25,586 nucleotides of DNA from CAYRVF01 sp964427535 (lineage in GTDB: Bacteria > Chloroflexota > Ktedonobacteria > Ktedonobacterales > JADMIN01), in the NCBI GenBank assembly GCA_964427535.1, contig CAYRVF010000080.1:1-25586 (forward strand). Reading direction: 5' to 3'. A program made the translations under genes and the position numbers. The notes beneath the pieces were generated by a model, which was given only the letters and a program-made list of their open reading frames with translations, was not told where the DNA came from and made no database searches. Below are positions 14,773 through 21,936 of this stretch, in pieces. The stretch's first letter is position 1, and each line of letters starts with the position of its first letter.

Positions 14773-16250
14773 GCGATACCAAGCAGTTGCCCGCGCAGCG
14801 GCGAGCACCGCGCGCTCGTCGGCTCTCCGGCGGCTCACCGTCGCTGGCGGTCCGGCTGTACGCGGCGTTCTTGCTCGTCAGCGTGATCGGCGCGGTGGTC
14901 GCGGCAGCGTTCGTCTACTGGGCGACGCAGCGCGCGTTCGACTCCGTCGTGCTCAACCGGGCGCAGTCGCAGTTCGTCTCTGAGGTCACCACGTACTATC
15001 TCGTCCATCAGTCGTGGGACGGCGTCGGCCCGACGATTGGCGCTGAGCAGCGCGACACGCTCACCAACGATCCGAACCACCCGCCTCCCGTGCCGTTCGT
15101 GCTGGTCGACGCCCAGGGGACTGTCGTCGTGCCCAGCCCGATGTATCCGCTCGGCACTCAGGCGACCGCGAGTGCGATCCACGCCGGAGCGCCGGTGCGC
15201 GTAAACGGCCAGGTCGTCGGCACGGTGCTTGCCCCGATTGGATCGCCACCGCTTGGTCGTGCCGAAACCGACTATCTCACCCGCACCACCCAGGCGCTGG
15301 CGATCGGCGCCGCGGTCGCAGTGCTGGTCGCGCTGGGGCTTGGGCTCGTACTGGCGCGCAGTCTCACCCGTCCGCTGCGCGAGCTCACCACCGCGATTCA
15401 GGCGATGCGCTCCGGCCAGCTCAAACAGCAGGTACACGTCGGCTCGCACGACGAGTTGGGGCGGCTGGCGCAAGCGTTTAATGAGCTGAGCGCGGATCTC
15501 ACCCGCGAGAACAGTCTGCGCCGCCAGATGACGGCGGACATCGCTCACGATCTGCGGACGCCAGTGACCGTCATCGCGGGCTATCTGGAGGCCCTCCGCG
15601 ATGGTGTGCTGCCCCCAACCGAGGCGCGTTTTACGGCGCTCTACGAGGAATCGCAGCGCCTGCTCACGCTGATCGAAGACTTGCGCCTGCTCTCGCTTGC
15701 CGACGCCGGTGAGCTGGCGCTCGACCCGTCACCCATGGCGCCACAGACGCTGCTAGAGCGCGCGGCCGACCGGTTCGTGCTCGCCGCCGATCGCCAGGAC
15801 GTGCGCATCGAGACACAGGCGCAGCCCGACCTCCCTCCACTTGAGGTTGACGAGCGGCGCATGGCGCAGGTGCTCGACAATCTCGTCTCGAACGCGCTCC
15901 GGCATACACCAGCGGGCGGACTGATTACGCTGCGGGCCAGGCGTGACGGCGACACCGTGGCGCTGCTGGTGGAAGACACCGGCAGTGGCGTTCCGCCGGA
16001 CGTGCTGCCGAACCTGTTTGAGCGCTTCGTGCGCGGCGACGCGTCACGCACGCGCGACGTGGGTGGCTCGGGCCTGGGCCTCGCCATCGCGCGGGTGCTG
16101 GTGGAAGCGCACGGCGGCACGATCACGGCTCGCAACAACGAACCGTCCGGCGCAACCTTCGAGATTCGCCTGCCCGCACGAGCTCCATTCACTCGTGCTC
16201 GCGCCAGACGCAATGGCACATCGGAGGCTCAGGGGTTCTCGCTGTCGTAA
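14769..16250 (+). CDS. Membrane sensor histidine kinase (BaeS-like architecture)
   Basis: A 493-residue kinase partner of the regulator just before it (ATGA overlap). It has a basic N-terminal tail, a first membrane helix (~27-51), an extracytoplasmic sensor region (~52-172), a second helix (~174-196), a HAMP domain starting LARSLTRPLREL, then the HisKA dimerisation helix with phospho-accepting H260 in ADIAHDLRTPV. The ATPase domain shows the N box (N371/N375 in DNLVSNALRHTPAGG), G1 (VEDTGSGVPP, D403), the F box LFERFVRGD and G2 GGSGLGLAIARVLVEAHGG. The last ~25 residues form a basic extension beyond the usual end. Two helices around one periplasmic domain fit an envelope-stress sensor; the ligand cannot be told from sequence. 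Confidence 0.95.
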   Translation: MSDTKQLPAQRRAPRARRLSGGSPSLAVRLYAAFLLVSVIGAVVAAAFVYWATQRAFDSVVLNRAQSQFVSEVTTYYLVHQSWDGVGPTIGAEQRDTLTNDPNHPPPVPFVLVDAQGTVVVPSPMYPLGTQATASAIHAGAPVRVNGQVVGTVLAPIGSPPLGRAETDYLTRTTQALAIGAAVAVLVALGLGLVLARSLTRPLRELTTAIQAMRSGQLKQQVHVGSHDELGRLAQAFNELSADLTRENSLRRQMTADIAHDLRTPVTVIAGYLEALRDGVLPPTEARFTALYEESQRLLTLIEDLRLLSLADAGELALDPSPMAPQTLLERAADRFVLAADRQDVRIETQAQPDLPPLEVDERRMAQVLDNLVSNALRHTPAGGLITLRARRDGDTVALLVEDTGSGVPPDVLPNLFERFVRGDASRTRDVGGSGLGLAIARVLVEAHGGTITARNNEPSGATFEIRLPARAPFTRARARRNGTSEAQGFSLS

Positions 16251-16331
16251 GGCCGTCTCGCGCTCGTTGGAGACGCGCCATCTGGCACCCCCTGCCAACC
16301 TCACACCGCTCATCCTCCCCAGACGCATGTA

Positions 16332-16370
16332 CTGGGATGCTTTGGCAGCCAAACCTGTGAAAAATCCCAG
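16332..16370. terminator. Hairpin after the histidine kinase gene
   Basis: CTGGGAT (16332-16338) pairs with ATCCCAG (16364-16370), and inside it TTTGG (16341-16345) pairs with CCAAA (16349-16353) around a three-base loop. It starts 82 bases past the kinase stop. Lacking a T-run, it may act as a terminator or RNA-end stabiliser separating the two-component operon from the next gene. Confidence 0.4.
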
Positions 16371-16421
16371 CGCAATTTCAGGTTTCTGACAGGCACCGAC
16401 TATATGCTGGGGGTGTCGGGA

Positions 16422-16457
16422 GGATGCGAGAGTGCATCCCCAGACCAGTAGGTCTGG
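16422..16457 (+). promoter_or_regulatory. Two adjacent perfect hairpins in the leader of the 16492 gene
   Basis: GGATGC/GCATCC (16422-16427 and 16434-16439, six-base loop) is followed immediately by CCAGACC/GGTCTGG (16440-16446 and 16451-16457, four-base loop). They end 23 bases before a strong ribosome site (GGGGAGG, ~16480-16486). An upstream TATATG near 16401 could be a -10 element, which would place both hairpins at the start of the mRNA. They may stabilise the leader or control translation; they do not match a riboswitch class I can name. Confidence 0.45.
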
Positions 16458-16491
16458 TTGACAGGCCCGGAAGGACACTCGGGGAGGATGT

Positions 16492-17025
16492 ATGACGACA
16501 GACGAGCGTTTCGACACGACACAGCAGCGTGCAGGCGAGCCTATTGAGACGATCCTGCCGATGACGGAGCCCGTCCTCGAACACGAGGCGACGCGCGACA
16601 CGGCGACAGTGGATGTGCCATTTGCGCCCGCGTCGCACCGGCTGGGCGAGTCCCCCAACTGGGTCGTCGGCGTGATCGATGACCCAGAGGAGGCCAACAC
16701 GGCGTACAAGGCTGCTATCGCGGCGGGCGTGGCGAAGGAGGACATCGTGCTGTTGAGCGGTCCAGGCGCCACTGCTGTCGTGGAGGAGAAGGAAGCATGT
16801 ATGAGCCCGCTGGCTCGACTCTACGCTCGCGTGACACAGGTCGCCACAGACCCTGGCAATGCCGAGCGCGAGTACCGCGAGGAAGCGGCCCAGGGGCACG
16901 CCATTCTCAGCATTCGCGCTGAGTCGAGCGGCCAGATCGTCCGCGCGCAGGAAGTGCTAATGGCCCACCACGCGCACCGCGTCAAGCACTTCGGCCAATG
17001 GACGCTGATCGATCTCGCGCACTAG
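16492..17025 (+). CDS. Conserved-type small alpha/beta protein of unknown function
   Basis: The 177-residue product has a polar, Thr/Glu-rich, probably unstructured N-terminus (1-~55), then a compact domain starting NWVVGVIDDPEEANTAYKAAIAAGVAKEDIVLLSGPGA and ending GHAILSIRAESS...AQEVLMAHHAHRVKHFGQWTLIDLAH. The strand-helix-strand pattern with V-V-G-V-x-D-(D)-P and the closing H-x-V-x-x-(F/Y)-G-x-W-T is one I recall from uncharacterised proteins of Chloroflexota, resembling a duplicated ferredoxin-like/ACT-type fold. No signal peptide or membrane helix. Start ATG 16492 has GGGGAGG five bases upstream. It stands alone, flanked by structured leader and a strong downstream hairpin, which suits a single well-expressed gene, perhaps stress-induced; the role is unknown. 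Confidence 0.8.
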   Translation: MTTDERFDTTQQRAGEPIETILPMTEPVLEHEATRDTATVDVPFAPASHRLGESPNWVVGVIDDPEEANTAYKAAIAAGVAKEDIVLLSGPGATAVVEEKEACMSPLARLYARVTQVATDPGNAEREYREEAAQGHAILSIRAESSGQIVRAQEVLMAHHAHRVKHFGQWTLIDLAH

Positions 17026-17080
17026 ACGCTCTGTGGCACGGCGCCCGGATTGCGCGGGGCGCATCTCAATAGACTGAAAC

Positions 17081-17113
17081 AGCGACCCGGGAGGAAGCAC
17101 TTCCCGGGTCGCT
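17081..17113. terminator. Strong 12-bp hairpin, shared terminator of convergent genes
   Basis: AGCGACCCGGGA (17081-17092) pairs perfectly with TCCCGGGTCGCT (17102-17113) around a nine-base loop. It lies 56 bases after the stop at 17025 and about 106 bases below the end of the convergent PPOX gene, so it could stop transcription from both sides. A smaller hairpin GCGCCC/GGGCGC (17041-17046 and 17057-17062) precedes it. No clear T-run is present on either strand. Confidence 0.65.
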
Positions 17114-17218
17114 AGCGTGCCGTACGTCGAGGAACTGTGGCGGTGCTATCGCGTGGACCATACACTCGCCGCGCACCATCGATCATGAGCGCGGCGAGCG
17201 CGGGCGAGAACGTCGGCG

Positions 17219-17614
17219 TTAGTTAGTGACGATCTTGTCGGGGCGCAGCACGATGACCACGCGGCCCTCCGAGCGAAGCAGCGCCGCCTGGCCGTCCGCC
17301 TGTCCTGGCATGTATTTCTCCAGAATCGGTTTCGTGAGCTCCACGATGCGGTCTGTATCTTCGTCGACGACTTCCGCCCGCCCATACGCTGCGACGAACG
17401 TGTGCGCTGCCTGATCGTTCACGAGCATCGAGATATGCGGATGGCGCCTGATGTTCGCGTACTTGGCGCGGTCGCGTGTGGTGGAGACGTAGAGCGCCTC
17501 ACCGTCCCAGTAGAACCACACGACGGTGAGTTGTGGCCCAGTGTGCGGGCGCGGCACGGCGATAACGGCATCCAGCGGCTTGGCGAGCAACGCGTTGATT
17601 TCCTCGGCAGTCAT
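17219..17614 (-). CDS. PPOX-class (F420/FMN-dependent) flavoprotein
   Basis: A 131-residue single-domain protein of the pyridoxamine-5'-phosphate-oxidase-like split-barrel fold, close to the 'PPOX class F420-dependent' group. Visible pattern: LLAKPLDAVIAVPRPHTGPQLTVVWFYWDGEALYVSTTRDRAKYANIRRHPHISMLVND, where the V-W-F-x-W-D-G strand and the ST-x-x-R-x-K-x-x-N-I-R-R-x-P segment contribute the flavin phosphate site, then YGRAEVVDE and the closing VVIVLRPDKIVT. Start is ATG 17614 with GGAGG about 13 bases upstream, slightly far. It probably reduces or oxidises a small molecule; the substrate and the choice of F420 or FMN cannot be told here. It converges on the 16492 gene and diverges from the EthD gene. 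Confidence 0.88.
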   Translation of the reverse strand: MTAEEINALLAKPLDAVIAVPRPHTGPQLTVVWFYWDGEALYVSTTRDRAKYANIRRHPHISMLVNDQAAHTFVAAYGRAEVVDEDTDRIVELTKPILEKYMPGQADGQAALLRSEGRVVIVLRPDKIVTN

Positions 17615-17811
17615 ATCGAGTCAGTGTCCTCCGACTAGGCAGTACAATACTTCACAAAGGAAAGTATACCCCAGCGAAGGTAGCGGTCAAGCGCAGTCGA
17701 CAAGAAGACCCGGACGGCAGGTGATCTACAGCGTGCCATCGACGCTGGAGGGCCAGAGCGTGTATAGTTGGTCTACGGCAACCGGTGTGTACAGCAAAGG
17801 AGCGTACCCCC

Positions 17812-18111
17812 GTGATCAAGCTCGTCGTGCTCTATGGGCAACCGACCGATCCCGCAGCGTTCGACCAGTACTACACTGACACCCACGCCCCACTTGCGCG
17901 GAAGATCCCCAATCTCAAGCGATTTGAAGCCGGCACAGTGCTCGGCACTCCCGACGGCGGACAGGCCCCATACCACTATATCGCGGAGCTGTATTTTGAC
18001 AGCGTCGAGGTGCTGCGAGCCAGCATGGGATCGGAGGAAGGGCAGGCAGCCTCCAACGACCTCCCCAAGTTCGCCACGGGCGGTTTGACCATGCTCATCG
18101 TCGAGGCATAG
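17812..18111 (+). CDS. EthD-family small protein
   Basis: A 99-residue ferredoxin-like (dimeric alpha-beta barrel) protein of the EthD family. It opens IKLVVLYGQPTDPAAFDQYYTDTHAPLARKIPNLKRFEAG, matching the family's (V)-x-Y-x-x-P-x-D-x-x-x-F-x-x-Y-Y-x-x-x-H-x-P-L-x-x-x-(I/L)-P signature, and continues HYIAELYFDSVEVLRASMGSEEGQAASNDLPKFATGG, also typical. Start GTG 17812 is chosen because AAAGGAG (17796-17802) lies nine bases upstream and the domain begins there; the frame is open nine codons further. EthD was first linked to ether-fuel degradation, but the family is widespread and mostly uncharacterised; no degradation genes are nearby. The hairpin at 18139-18161 follows. Confidence 0.9.
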   Translation: MIKLVVLYGQPTDPAAFDQYYTDTHAPLARKIPNLKRFEAGTVLGTPDGGQAPYHYIAELYFDSVEVLRASMGSEEGQAASNDLPKFATGGLTMLIVEA

Positions 18112-18138
18112 GTCATCCATTGCAGAGGCGTGAGGGCT

Positions 18139-18161
18139 CCCGGTGGGTTGAGCCTACCGGG
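18139..18161. terminator. Hairpin between convergent EthD and lipoprotein genes
   Basis: CCCGGTGGG (18139-18147) pairs with CCTACCGGG (18153-18161), nine pairs with one G-T, around TTGAG. It sits 28 bases after the EthD stop and 41 bases below the end of the converging lipoprotein gene, so it can serve both transcripts. No T-run follows. Confidence 0.5.
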
Positions 18162-18201
18162 CGTCATGGCGTCGTAAGACTGATGGCCCTGTCAAAGACG
18201 G

Positions 18202-18837
18202 CTAGAAGTCTGGCACGTAGTCGGGCCGCAGCCACACGCGGTCGTACGCCGCCCATGCCATATCGGCGCTCTCGTGCGACCAGTCCAGCGTAGCGGCTTT
18301 GGCTGCGCTCAACACGGAGACGCCATACGCATCGATGAACGGCTCGGCATAGTCGTTGAGCATCGGCCCCTGGATGATCACCGTCGTCTGTTTGAGCGGG
18401 ATTGCGCTCGTCCAAATTGCGCGCTGCGCCTGGAATGCGAGCGTCTTGACTCGCTCATGCTCCTGGTCAATCGCCGCGGACGTCCGGGGGATAGGTCCCT
18501 TCAGCGTCGCCGTCACCTGGGCCGTCTGGGCGCTGACGTCATACGTCACCTGCACTATTGGCGCGCCCTGTCCGAGGGCCGTGCGGGCAAGCACGGTAAG
18601 CGTGTCTTGCGGCGTGCTGGGCCCGGCTGGTGTCGCCGTTGACTGCGACGTGTGGCGCCCAGCCTGCGACGACGAGGTGCTTCCGCCGAGCTGGCAGCCG
18701 GACAGGGCGCCTACGAGCGCCACTACGAGCGCCACGCAGAGGAGGATGCCCAGGCGCCAGTGCCACCGCGGATGGGCAGGGCGAGGGCGGCGCCCTCGCC
18801 AGTCTGTCCACAGAAATACCCTTGGCGCTCGCCACAT
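18202..18837 (-). CDS. Putative lipoprotein, paralog A of a tandem pair
   Basis: A 211-residue protein with a basic N-terminus, one hydrophobic segment (~29-47) and the lipobox LSGC at 45-48, followed by a Ser/Thr/Gln linker and a ~130-residue domain exported to the cell surface. The domain has the unusual segments VQVTYDVSAQTAQVTATL, AIDQEHERVKTLAFQAQRAIWTS and GPMLNDYAEPFIDAYGVSVL, shared almost word for word with the neighbour at 19028-19681, and ends in the YDRVWLRPDY motif. I do not recognise the family. ATG 18837 is preferred over the upstream start at 18876 because GGAG lies eight bases before it and because it puts the gene at exactly the same distance from its promoter (92 bases from the -10) as in the paralog. 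Gene duplication is evident; function unknown. Confidence 0.78.
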   Translation of the reverse strand: MWRAPRVFLWTDWRGRRPRPAHPRWHWRLGILLCVALVVALVGALSGCQLGGSTSSSQAGRHTSQSTATPAGPSTPQDTLTVLARTALGQGAPIVQVTYDVSAQTAQVTATLKGPIPRTSAAIDQEHERVKTLAFQAQRAIWTSAIPLKQTTVIIQGPMLNDYAEPFIDAYGVSVLSAAKAATLDWSHESADMAWAAYDRVWLRPDYVPDF

Positions 18838-18928
18838 ATCCGATGCTCCGCCTCTCCGTGAGGGCACACGCAGCACTATTCAGGCATCCCTGCGTCGTTC
18901 CGGCCGTCGCCTCCCGCCTGTATCCAAC

Positions 18929-18980
18929 AGTGTACCGAGCGGTTACGATCCCCTCAAGCGCTCATTTCAAAAATCGGCGG
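18929..18980 (-). promoter_or_regulatory. Promoter of lipoprotein A with upstream 19-bp element
   Basis: On the - strand, TTGAGG (18952-18957) and TACACT (18929-18934) are separated by 17 bases, a fair sigma-70-type pair. Four bases upstream of the -35 is the element written on the + strand as TCATTTCAAAAATCGGCGG (18962-18980). The same element, with one base changed, stands four bases upstream of the -35 of the paralogous gene. The A/T-rich core could be an UP element or an activator site. Confidence 0.6.
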
Positions 18981-19027
18981 GGTTGGCAGAGATGGGCTCT
19001 TGCGTTGTGTCGCCACCGCCAGCTGAG

Positions 19028-19681
19028 TTACCGCGCAGGCGTCGAGGTGGCCTCGGGTGATGCACTGTAGTGCCAGTTGGGCGCGTAGTTGTAGCGCAGC
19101 CAGACGCGATCATACGCGGGCCAGGTGGCGTCCGGTTGGGCAGAGGTCCAGGTGATCGTCGCGGCATGCGAGGCATTGAGGACCGAGACGCCATATGCGT
19201 CGACGATGGGCTCGGCGTAGTCGTTGAGCATCGGTCCAAGGATCGTCACGGTGGACTGCTGGATGGCGACGGAACTGGTCCACACAGCGCGCTGGGCCTC
19301 GAAGGCAAGCGTCTTCACATGCTCGTGCGCCTGGTCGATCGCGGTGGTCGTGCGGGGGACTGCTCCGGACACGGTCAGCATGACCTGCGCGGCCTGGCTC
19401 GGAGTGTCGTAGGTGACACGCACGGTCTGCGCGTTCTTTCCGACCGCCGCTCGCACGAGCTGGGTGAGCTTCACGTCTGGCATGCCGGGCATGTCGGCGC
19501 TGTGCGACGTCGCCGTGCCACTCCGCGCGATCGACGTGGACCCACTCGACGCGCACCCAACCAGCGCCACACCGAGGCAGAGGCCGACGACGGCCAGCAA
19601 CAGGCCAACGCGCGCCCGGTGGGCGGTCACCCTCCTCTGAGAGGTGCTCGTCCACGCCGCGCGCTCATGCTGCTCCGCCAT
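19028..19681 (-). CDS. Putative lipoprotein, paralog B of a tandem pair
   Basis: A 217-residue protein with a hydrophobic export segment (~25-42) and lipobox LVGC ending at C43, then a Ser/Thr/Met/His-rich linker and the same ~130-residue domain as the gene at 18202-18837: VRVTYDTPSQAAQVMLTV, AIDQAHEHVKTLAFEAQRAVWTS, GPMLNDYAEPIVDAYGVSVL and YDRVWLRYNY. The two domains are over half identical by eye, indicating a local duplication. The linker (HSADMPGMPD) differs and could bind metal, which is speculation. Two starts are possible: ATG 19681 with GGGGAGG only three bases upstream, or ATG 19705. I prefer 19681 because it keeps the 92-base distance from the -10 seen in paralog A. Family and function unknown; a surface-exposed or cell-wall-associated role is likely from the lipobox. 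Confidence 0.78.
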   Translation of the reverse strand: MAEQHERAAWTSTSQRRVTAHRARVGLLLAVVGLCLGVALVGCASSGSTSIARSGTATSHSADMPGMPDVKLTQLVRAAVGKNAQTVRVTYDTPSQAAQVMLTVSGAVPRTTTAIDQAHEHVKTLAFEAQRAVWTSSVAIQQSTVTILGPMLNDYAEPIVDAYGVSVLNASHAATITWTSAQPDATWPAYDRVWLRYNYAPNWHYSASPEATSTPAR

Positions 19682-19772
19682 TGTCCTCCCCGCACCTCTG
19701 ACCATGTTGTCTCATCCCCTTCTCCGCCCGGCATCCCGCCCCACCAGGCGAGGCATATTGCCCGTATGGAGC

Positions 19773-19825
19773 AGTCTACCCAGCGGAGGATGCGTGGCAC
19801 AACCGTTCATTTCAAAAATCGACGG
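19773..19825 (-). promoter_or_regulatory. Promoter of lipoprotein B with upstream 19-bp element
   Basis: On the - strand, TTGTGC (19797-19802) and TAGACT (19773-19778) lie 18 bases apart. Four bases upstream of the -35 is TCATTTCAAAAATCGACGG (19807-19825, + strand writing), 18 of 19 bases identical to the element before paralog A, at the same place. The sequence between and below the elements is much less similar, so the element itself appears to be under selection. Confidence 0.6.
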
Positions 19826-19929
19826 CACGCGAGTGGCACGCTTTGGGTCGCGGAGGGCCGCGCGAACCTAAAACCTTCAGAGCCACACTACACTGCACCG
19901 ATGGTATAGTGGCGCAGAAAGGGAGAGCG

Positions 19930-21051
19930 ATGCTAACACTGACGTGGCCGCGGGTGCTGGCGTTCCGGTTGCGGCGTCATTTTCTTGAGGAACGCGCCGC
20001 GCGCGGCGACCTGTTGGCGATTGTGAGCCGGACGTGTGGCCTGCACGCGCAGATCATGTCGTCGGCGGTACTGGCAGCCTGGGCGCGTATCGACGGACTG
20101 GACAGCGGCGATGTCAGCGCGGCCCTCTGGAAGGACCGAACGCTCGTCAAGACCTGGGGCATGCGCTGGACGCTGCACCTGTTCTCGACCGTCGATTACC
20201 CCGTCTATCTGGCGGCGTTTCGTGCCTTCAGTCACTATCGGCACGAACGGTGGCTCACATCGTATGGCATCACGGCGGACGACATGAACGCGCTGTTGGA
20301 TGGCTTTCGGGTCTCGCTGACCGGAGACGGCCTGACGCGCGAACAACTGGCCGACGCAGTGGCCCAGCGGACCGCACGGCCCCACCTGCGTGAAATGCTG
20401 CTCGGCGGCTGGGGAACGCTGCTCAAGCCGGGCGCGTACCAGGGCCATCTGGTGTTTGGCCCCAGCCACGGCCAGAACGTGACTTTCGTTAGCCCGCGCC
20501 AGTGGCTAGGCGAATTCCCGGAACTCGATACCCACGACGCCAGACTAGAAACGGTGCGCCGCTACCTGTATGCCTACGGCCCTGCCACACCAGGCGACTT
20601 CGCCAGTTGGTGGGGGATGACGCGGGCTGACGCCAGGAAGCTGTTTCAGGCGTTGGGCGACGAGCTGGTCCCGGTGTCCGTCGACAGCTGGGACGCCTTT
20701 GGCCTGCGTGCGGACGCCGATGTCCTCCAGGCCATGCAGCCGAGCCCGGCAATTCGTCTGCTGCCGGGCTTCGATCCCTATACCGTCGGTTTGCGGCGAG
20801 AGCGTGAACCTGCGCTGCCAGCCGAGCGGAAAGGGCGCGTGTTCAGCCAGCAGGGCTGGATTTCGCCGGTCGTGCTCGCCGGCGGATACGTTGTCGGTAT
20901 CTGGAAGTACACGGTCAAGCCGGCACATCTATCCGTCACTGTGGAGCCGTTCGCGCCGCTTTCGCGTGCCATACGTGACGGCATCGCACAGGAAGCCGCT
21001 CGCCTCGGCGTGTACTTGAACGCCGAGCCAGAGGTGAGTATCGCGGAGTGA
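19930..21051 (+). CDS. Winged-helix DNA-binding protein (HTH_42; AlkZ/AlkX-like)
   Basis: A 373-residue protein of the HTH_42 family, which includes the DNA glycosylases AlkZ and AlkX that act on crosslinks or alkylated bases. The N-terminal part has VLAFRLRRHFL, CGLHAQIMSSAVLAAWARI, LWKDRTLVKTWGMRWTLHLFS, strong family marks; a winged-helix stretch follows (LTREQLADAVAQRT, ...GWGTLLKPGAYQGHLVFGP) and later YGPATPGDFASWWGMTRADARK. The C-terminal part has LLPGFDPYTVG and the VVLAGGYVVGIWKY strand pair. Where many members have Q-A-Q this one has H-A-Q, so the catalytic motif used by AlkZ (Q-hydrophobic-Q) is not evident and the enzyme activity is uncertain. Start ATG 19930 has AAAGGGAGAG just upstream and a TATAGT -10-like box at 19905-19910; the frame runs 29 codons further without family match. 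It diverges from the lipoprotein pair. Confidence 0.88.
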   Translation: MLTLTWPRVLAFRLRRHFLEERAARGDLLAIVSRTCGLHAQIMSSAVLAAWARIDGLDSGDVSAALWKDRTLVKTWGMRWTLHLFSTVDYPVYLAAFRAFSHYRHERWLTSYGITADDMNALLDGFRVSLTGDGLTREQLADAVAQRTARPHLREMLLGGWGTLLKPGAYQGHLVFGPSHGQNVTFVSPRQWLGEFPELDTHDARLETVRRYLYAYGPATPGDFASWWGMTRADARKLFQALGDELVPVSVDSWDAFGLRADADVLQAMQPSPAIRLLPGFDPYTVGLRREREPALPAERKGRVFSQQGWISPVVLAGGYVVGIWKYTVKPAHLSVTVEPFAPLSRAIRDGIAQEAARLGVYLNAEPEVSIAE

Positions 21052-21126
21052 ACGGGACGGTCAACGGTCAACGTTCAGCCGATCTTCACGAGCACACACG
21101 CTATCACGGTCGATCTGGACTGAACA

Positions 21127-21819
21127 CTAGCTGGCACGGCGGCGGCCCGCCTTGGCCGGAACGTAGCTGCTATCGAGGAAGGCGAGCGCCCACGCCTGAC
21201 GCGCTCGTGGCTCCATCACCTGCAGCAGCGCCCGCCAGATGCGCTCCCAGGTGCCGTCGGCCTCCCACTGAGCGAAGCGCCGCCAGCAGGTAACGGACGA
21301 GCCGTATTCGCGTGGCACATCCTGCCAGCGACAGCCGTTGCGCAGCACGTAAAGGATGCCGTCGAGGATACGCCGGTCGTCGACACGCGGGCGTCCGCGC
21401 GCATTCACGCCGGGCAGCAGCGGCCGCACAGCTGCCCACACGGCGTCGCTCAGAGGGGCCGCGAGCGCCGTGACCTCGCGCCGCTTGACGCTGCCCGACG
21501 TGCCCCTCCACAGTCCGACGAGACTGCGATAGGACTCGTCGTAGTGCTCCACCTGCGCGCGGTCGAGCAGGTCCGCCTCGCCAGGGAGGATCGACACCTG
21601 TTGCCAGTCCTCGCCGACGAATGCGCGCAAGCTCTCCAAATCACGCCACAGCGAGACGTAGACGAAGTCGTCTGGATGGTTCGCGACGATGGGCGCAATG
21701 TACGTGGTCAGGCAGCCAGGCTGAGCGCGCATCAGCGGCACACTCACCTCGCGGCAGAGCCGCTCATACGCCGCACGTCGGCCCGGCCTGAGGCGGGCGC
21801 GAAAGACCCGAATAATCAT
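21127..21819 (-). CDS. Fusion: ABM-fold monooxygenase domain + IS5-type transposase N-terminal half
   Basis: One uninterrupted frame of 230 residues joins two unrelated parts. Residues 1-~100 form an antibiotic-biosynthesis-monooxygenase (ferredoxin-like) domain: MIIRVFRARLRPGRRAAYERL, PGCLTTYIAP, DDFVYVSLWRDLESLRAFVGEDW, VEHYDE. Residues ~122-224 match the DUF4096/IS5 OrfA part of DDE transposases: LSDAVWAAVRPLLPG, RGRPRVDDRRILDGILYVLR, NGCRWQDVPREYGS, CWRRFAQWEADGTWERIW, and FLDSSYVPAK, whose D216 is the first catalytic Asp. The protein stops ten residues later; no OrfB with the other catalytic residues follows. ATG 21819 is chosen because GGAG lies nine bases upstream; GTG 21834 is possible. 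Either an element inserted at the end of an ABM gene, or a kept DNA-binding fusion. Confidence 0.85.
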   Translation of the reverse strand: MIIRVFRARLRPGRRAAYERLCREVSVPLMRAQPGCLTTYIAPIVANHPDDFVYVSLWRDLESLRAFVGEDWQQVSILPGEADLLDRAQVEHYDESYRSLVGLWRGTSGSVKRREVTALAAPLSDAVWAAVRPLLPGVNARGRPRVDDRRILDGILYVLRNGCRWQDVPREYGSSVTCWRRFAQWEADGTWERIWRALLQVMEPRARQAWALAFLDSSYVPAKAGRRRAS

Positions 21820-21936
21820 GGCACGCCACTCCACACGACCGAGCCAGTGCGCTCCGCAGGTTACCGTTGCCGCTCACTCAGCATAGCACGGTGGCACACC
21901 CCGCGCGTGAGTGGAGCGGCCTCCCTCCGGTTCCTC

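Noticed and set aside
21058..21078. Tandem CGGTCAA, CGGTCAA, CGTTCAG as a possible operator
   Set aside because: Only two exact copies of seven bases, located between two gene ends (convergent), where an operator is not expected.
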